NCBI GenBank assembly: GCA_012295225.1
Contig: WMKK01000005.1
Span: forward strand, 564,958-628,957
Direction of reading: 5' to 3'
DNA: 64,000 nt
Source: Ostreococcus mediterraneus
Taxonomy: Eukaryota > Chlorophyta > Mamiellophyceae > Mamiellales > Bathycoccaceae
The position numbers and the translations under genes were made by a program. Below are positions 63,301 through 64,000 of this stretch, piece by piece; within the stretch, counting starts at the first letter, position 1, and each line of letters begins with the position of its first letter. The notes beneath the pieces are model-generated. The model was not told the origin of the DNA, did no database searches, and saw nothing but the letters and a program-made list of their open reading frames with translations.

Positions 63301-63723
63301 TCGCGCGCGAAACTCATCCGTCTTCATCCGCAGCTCCTCATCACTCAACGCGAGCATTTTCGGTTCCAACGCGTTCACGGGCGCGACGACGCTCGCTTCG
63401 AGCTCAGCGACTTGCCTCGCGTCGCCGCGCAGCCACTCGCCGTCTTTCCACGGCTTTCGCCCCGCGCTGAGCGATGTCGACGTCTCCGAAGCGACGAGTT
63501 CAATCTCATCGTCATCGAACGACGTCGACGCGTGCGCATCCGTCACGGATGACGCGCGCGCGGTGGAAAGTTGTCGTTCGATGACGATTTTCGATTGTTG
63601 CTTCGCGCTACGTCGGCGCGGGCTATTCCGCGTCATCGACGACGACGCCGCCGCACCGTGGCCTCGGTGGCTCCGCGCGCGCGTGTGTGCGCACACTCGC
63701 AGGTTGGTGAGGACGCGCGACAT
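60307..63723 (-). CDS. SECA2: Plastid SecA translocase ATPase, SECA2-like
   Basis: A protein of about 1,138 aa that drives protein export into or across plastid membranes. After a transit peptide ([19 protein letters not shown] onwards) and an acidic stretch come the SecA motor with [20 protein letters not shown] (Walker A), [20 protein letters not shown] in similar form (DEAD-like box), [17 protein letters not shown] and [28 protein letters not shown] and [19 protein letters not shown] complete the second motor domain. [10 protein letters not shown] before [11 protein letters not shown], and an insert between the motor halves, agree with the SECA2 branch, which in plants serves the inner envelope translocon, rather than SECA1. 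The zinc tail of bacterial SecA is absent. The frame is open to 63771, but the first ATG is 63723. Confidence 0.88.
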   Translation of the reverse strand: [1138 protein letters not shown]

Positions 63724-63918
63724 TATCGTCGTCGTCGTCGCGCGACTAATAGTGGAGAGTGAGAAGTCCAAGTTGCTTTTTCATCCGCGGGACAGCGGTA
63801 TGGGCTTTCAACGTCGCTCGCTAGTTTGATATCGTATTACAATGCGCAATAATGAGAATGAATGAATTTGTATGGCGGTACTGTGCCGCGTGTGCGCTAC
63901 GACACCGCCCGCGCTAGG

Positions 63919-64000
63919 TTATTGCTGCTTCTCTGGGTCGTTTTTCTGGTTGTCGCCGGCTATCCAGTCTTCGAGAAACGCGTCTCTTGTTTTACGACGA
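63919..64000 (-). CDS. C-terminal end of an unknown gene, cut by the window edge
   Basis: An open frame enters from the right edge and ends with TAA at 63919. Its 26 visible residues include TRDAFLEDWIAGDNQK and end PEKQQ. The composition looks like a soluble, charged C-terminus, and the frame is stop-free to the edge. It is too short to assign to a family. The 195 bp between this stop and the SecA start is enough for a SecA promoter. Confidence 0.4.
   Translation of the reverse strand, partial: RRKTRDAFLEDWIAGDNQKNDPEKQQ

Noticed and set aside
1-64000. Search for transposons, retroelements, viral remnants and toxin genes
   Set aside because: No reverse transcriptase, integrase, transposase or capsid-like frame, and no long terminal repeats, were recognised anywhere in the window.

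Overview
This is nuclear DNA of a very small, very compact green alga, most probably a Mamiellales prasinophyte close to Ostreococcus. This is inferred from the sequence alone. The window holds plant-type plastid proteins with Arg/Ala/Thr-rich transit peptides next to eukaryotic nuclear genes. Intergenic gaps are mostly 60-500 bp and base composition is GC-rich. The few introns (130-316 bp) have donors GTACGY or GTGCGT and a branch site CTRAC about 25-45 bases before the acceptor.

Left part (1-10 kb): the 3' end of an SDP1-type triacylglycerol lipase, a DUF924 protein, a C-terminally extended plastid ferredoxin (FdC1 type), an unknown S/T-P-rich protein, the autophagy E1 enzyme ATG7 head-to-head with a plastid HSP33 chaperone, and a class-3 lipase with a tiny first exon.

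Middle part (10-39 kb): plant-type DAHP synthase head-to-head with a Ycf45-like ATPase; an unknown membrane-associated protein and a DUF212 protein; a SYP4/TLG2 syntaxin head-to-head with a class XI-type myosin; an ammonium transporter head-to-head with topoisomerase III-beta; ribosomal protein L14 (three exons) head-to-head with a secreted or ER leucine-rich-repeat protein; SPT5; a plastid NTF2/SnoaL-fold protein and organellar glutamyl-tRNA synthetase; a CURT1/CAAD membrane protein with a long lysine-rich segment; and a telobox Myb protein.

Right part (39-64 kb): an 18-kb midasin gene (four exons, about 5,800 aa, ribosome biogenesis), a G-patch splicing protein of the GPATCH1/TOUGH type, a plastid SecA2-type translocase, and the last codons of a further gene running off the edge.

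Gene strands alternate almost perfectly, so nine head-to-head pairs share promoters of 134-541 bp. No tRNA, rRNA, transposon, viral element or CRISPR array was recognised. The most interesting signals are: a CCGAA octamer motif found in three of the shared promoters; a telobox Myb protein ending in a CaaX prenylation box, with a telomere-like element in its own promoter; a CURT1-like thylakoid protein with a histone-H1-like basic segment; an LRR protein with a signal peptide and a C-terminal ADEL; and a hairpin that encloses a splice donor in the midasin gene. Exon coordinates in the entries are my own reading of splice signals and reading frames, with no transcript evidence.
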